Assembly: GCF_000485595.1 (NCBI RefSeq)
Contig: NW_014578356.1
Coordinates: 1 to 30,168 of the forward strand
Direction: 5' to 3'
Length of the DNA stretch: 30,168 nt
From: Priapulus caudatus
Taxonomy: Eukaryota > Priapulida > Priapulimorpha > Priapulimorphida > Priapulidae
This document shows positions 28,080 to 30,168 of this stretch, piece after piece; within the stretch, counting starts at the first letter, position 1; each line of letters starts with the position of its first letter. A program made the position numbers and the translations under genes. The notes beneath the pieces were generated by a model. That model worked only from the letters and a program-made list of their open reading frames with translations, did no database searches and was not told the origin of the DNA.

Positions 28080-29372
28080 TTACAGTACTGGGAAGAGTCT
28101 ATGACATGATGACCATCTATTATTAAATTTTTCAAGTGTGAGATTTTGGAATGCAATATTTTTTTCAACATTATATATAAATTCTATTTCTCTTTTCATA
28201 TCTAGCAAAAATGGTATAGTGTTTTGACACCTGCATCTATAGATATGAAATTTTATAACTATAATTAAAAAATTTATTATTTCTTGGTTTTTCTCCAAGC
28301 TGCCGAATATACATTTCTTTTTTGTTAGGTTTATTCGAATACCTGTATTATTAATGATCCATGATTGGATTTGTTGCCAAATATTGGTTACTATTGTACA
28401 GTCATGAAAGAGATGTAATAAAGATTCTTTTTCTTGTTGACAGAAAGTACATATGTCAGAATCAGATAGTTTTATTAGGTGTAGAAAGGTGTTTGTAGCT
28501 AAAATTCTATGATTTAAACGGTATTGGAACCATCTATATTTGGAGTCTATAGTACTTTTAAAGGGAACCATTTGTATTATTTTCCATTCACTGGCTGAAA
28601 AGTTTTCACTTAAATCTCGCTCCCATTTTGTCATCCATCTGTATTTTTCTGCACCTAGTTTTGAGGCTATCAATATGTTATAAAAAGATTTGCATCCCTT
28701 TTTGTTCTTTAAGACCCATGCTAACTGAGTGGGTATTATAGGTTGAACCAGTTTATTTAAATTTGTTAAAATAATTCCTTTTTTTCTAGCAAATGTTTTA
28801 ATACTTTTTATTACTCCCAAGTAATTTAAGTAGTTTGTTTCCATATTATATTTTATTTTCAGTTGATCATACTCATAAAATTGACCATTTTCATCTATTA
28901 TATCATTGACAAACAGAATTCCTGATTTAATCCAGTCAGTATATTTTACTACTTTTTCATTTATAATAAAATTATCATTTGCCCAGATAGATTCCGCCAG
29001 TAGCTTTGGGTAACTATCTACATTTTTACATTGTAATATTTTTCTGCCATGCTGTTAAAACATCTTTCCAAAAACAGTTGGATATTTTTTCTTTGGCTTT
29101 ATTTATTTCCGAATTCCCTAGTAGTGTCCAATCAATGATACTTTTTGAAAAAATTGACTTGAAAAATCCTTGCCATATTCCATTTTTGGTTAATAGGCGT
29201 CTAGTCCAAGCTATTTTCATTGAGTGGATATAACTTTCTATGTCAGGAACCCGTAAACCTCCATTTTGGTAATCCTGGATAATTTCTGATCTTTTTACTT
29301 TATCTGGTTTACCTTCCCATATAAATGAAAAACATAGCTTTTGCAGGTCATTAATAAACTATATATATATAA
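28080..29372 (-). pseudogene. LINE ORF2 C-terminal fragment
   Basis: From the 5' side: LCFSFIWEGKPDKVKRSEII and GGLRVPDIESY (the post-RT region of L1-type proteins), then after a frameshift near 29025 IWANDNFI, and then a 254-codon open part with KWERDLSE, FQYRLNHRILATNTFLH, CTFCQQEKESLLHLFHDC. The last is the zinc-knuckle-like C-x2-C...H-x4-C of LINE ORF2 tails. The RT catalytic domain (YxDD) is absent because of 5' truncation. It cannot mobilise. Confidence 0.85.
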
Positions 29373-30168
29373 TATCTGGCACATGTTTGCTCCAGTGACC
29401 TTCCACATCAGGCAGTGCACACAGCAACTTTATCTATAAAATGGATCAGCTGTTCGAAAGTTCAACAGTACTACATACAACAGCACAAAGCAGTTAAATG
29501 TGCTCTGAGACACAATAGCCTCACATCGTTTTCTAAAGCATGAGAAACTGTTTAGTGGGATAACTGTGGTTGGAGCAAGGAGCCTCCCCCGTGTATACCA
29601 GGGTTTGTGCTTTCTATATCTGCTTTGCTCCAACTTTGGGATAAACTATCGAGTTCAAATCTTGGTGTCAAGATCTTGCTCATGCGTACGATAAATCAGG
29701 ATTGCATCGAGAACTTCTTTAGTGTTATTAGACAGCGTGGAGGTAATCACGACAATCCAACACCGAAACAGTTCGGCGACATATTTAAGCAGGTTTTGAT
29801 TAATAGACTACTAAAACCGTCATGCAATGCAAACTGTGAACCTGATATGGAAACGTTTTTGCTATCACATTCACAAATCGATAAACCTGTTGCACATTCA
29901 AATTTGTATGTACATATTCAACAGTCAGAAAAAAGAAAGTTCACCAAATACTGATGACAGGTTTGTTCTATAGAATTGAAGTCAATCCAGAACAAAATGC
30001 ACTGTTCTATGTTGGCAGGCATTTTTGTCACAAACTGTTGAAATCGCACAAGTGTGATGAATTGTAGAGAACAACTGACGAATCAACATACAAAAAGAAT
30101 CATAGGCGTAAATGAAACGTTACCTTTTGTAAAGGTTATCAAAACCTGGATGGTGAATGTGGTGGTTT

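Larger units (their letters stand above)
27729..29375 (-). mobile_element. 5'-truncated L1/Tx1-like LINE inserted in the P-like element
   Basis: The minus-strand element is flanked by 13-bp target duplications CTGGCACATGTTT (27716-27728 and 29376-29388). It has a poly(A) tail (T run at 27726-27749 on the plus strand) and AATAAA 8 bases before it (plus-strand TTTATT, 27758-27763). A perfect-length duplication, a tail and 5' truncation show target-primed reverse transcription. The coding part (about 29372 to 28080) is the C-terminal end of ORF2. Its 3' UTR carries a GA/CT microsatellite and ATACAAATACATTCC-type repeats. Confidence 0.9.
25785..30062 (+). pseudogene. THAP9/P-element-like transposase, decayed and split by a LINE
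   Basis: Pieces in order: the C-terminal half of a THAP domain (25785-25912: LRKWICNIRR ... LICENHLEASQF); its end and a linker (26264-26421: KFKRLRKDAVPSLI); then from an acceptor at 26575, phase-matched to the donor at 26422, DHSYDYRMP, a coiled-coil stretch and the RNase H-like core. CVLSFDEMTLK (Asp at 27109) and VCDQGPAN (Asp at 27377) supply the two acidic residues. FDPPHLLKSIRNNL, a conserved GTP-binding-insert-type segment, follows. After the LINE come FIDKMDQLFES-like pieces and NQDCIENFFSVIRQRGG (Glu, about 29712), the C-terminal signature shared with THAP9, and finally ALFYVGRHFCHKLLKSHKC (about 29996). Frameshifts occur at about 27370, 27558, 27606, 27655, in 29400-29600 and near 29960. 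No product is expected. Confidence 0.85.

Noticed and set aside
27917-28126. Arg/Glu-rich frame
   Set aside because: It is the GA microsatellite of the LINE 3' UTR.
1-30168. CRISPR arrays, tRNA and rRNA genes
   Set aside because: No regularly spaced repeats, no A/B box pairs and no rRNA signatures; the sequence is eukaryotic.

Overview
The window looks like nuclear DNA of a metazoan, most likely a marine invertebrate (cephalochordate, hemichordate, echinoderm or lophotrochozoan; the sequence does not let me choose). The evidence is GT-AG introns with matching phases, AATAAA polyadenylation signals, a degenerate TTAGGG-type interstitial tract, and transposon families common in such genomes: FLYWCH-MULE, THAP/P-element, hAT and an L1/Tx1-like LINE. 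There are no operons, rRNA or tRNA genes. One 10-N gap lies at 15159-15168 and one ambiguous base at 10168.

0-10 kb. Two short plus-strand exons (353-466 and 1010-about 1193) together encode a split C2HC zinc finger followed by a repeated acidic peptide. A tandem composite repeat (A-B-A, 1943-2290) resumes with B at 5296, so the roughly 3.0-kb block 2291-5294 looks like an insertion into the array. That block holds a perfect 25-bp inverted repeat, a THAP-exon remnant, a CRE-containing inverted repeat and a CpG-rich promoter-like stretch. From 5844 to 9917 runs a single large coding exon: an acidic N-terminus, a transposon-protein-like central region, a Cys/His cluster, and six NHL blades with a SAP-like insert. 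It is interrupted by one in-frame TGA (8217-8219) inside blade 3 and probably by a frameshift near 5990.

10-15 kb. A noisy 15-bp minisatellite and G-rich DNA precede a three-exon FLYWCH-MULE transposase gene (11083-14877). Its splice phases agree, and it is open except for one extra base in the FLYWCH exon. Intron 1 contains a complete non-autonomous hAT element with an 8-bp target duplication, and that element carries a LINE reverse-transcriptase scrap. Intron 2 contains telomere-like DNA and a segment also present in intron 1.

15-24.3 kb. This stretch is AT-rich and gene-poor. On the minus strand I can support one clean 81-codon exon (15706-15948) and decayed coding fragments around 22120-22802. 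The rest shows only diverged repeats and weak open frames.

24.3-30.2 kb. A second minisatellite block and an unidentified 150-codon open frame are followed by one arm of a repeat whose inverted partner abuts the gap near 15.1 kb. Then comes a decayed THAP9/P-element-like transposase (about 25785-30062) with several frameshifts. It is split by a 5'-truncated, minus-strand L1-like LINE (27729-29375) flanked by a 13-bp target duplication.

Overall the window is a transposon graveyard around one unusual, nearly intact NHL-propeller gene and one nearly intact MULE gene. All family assignments are from recognition of motifs, not from a database search.
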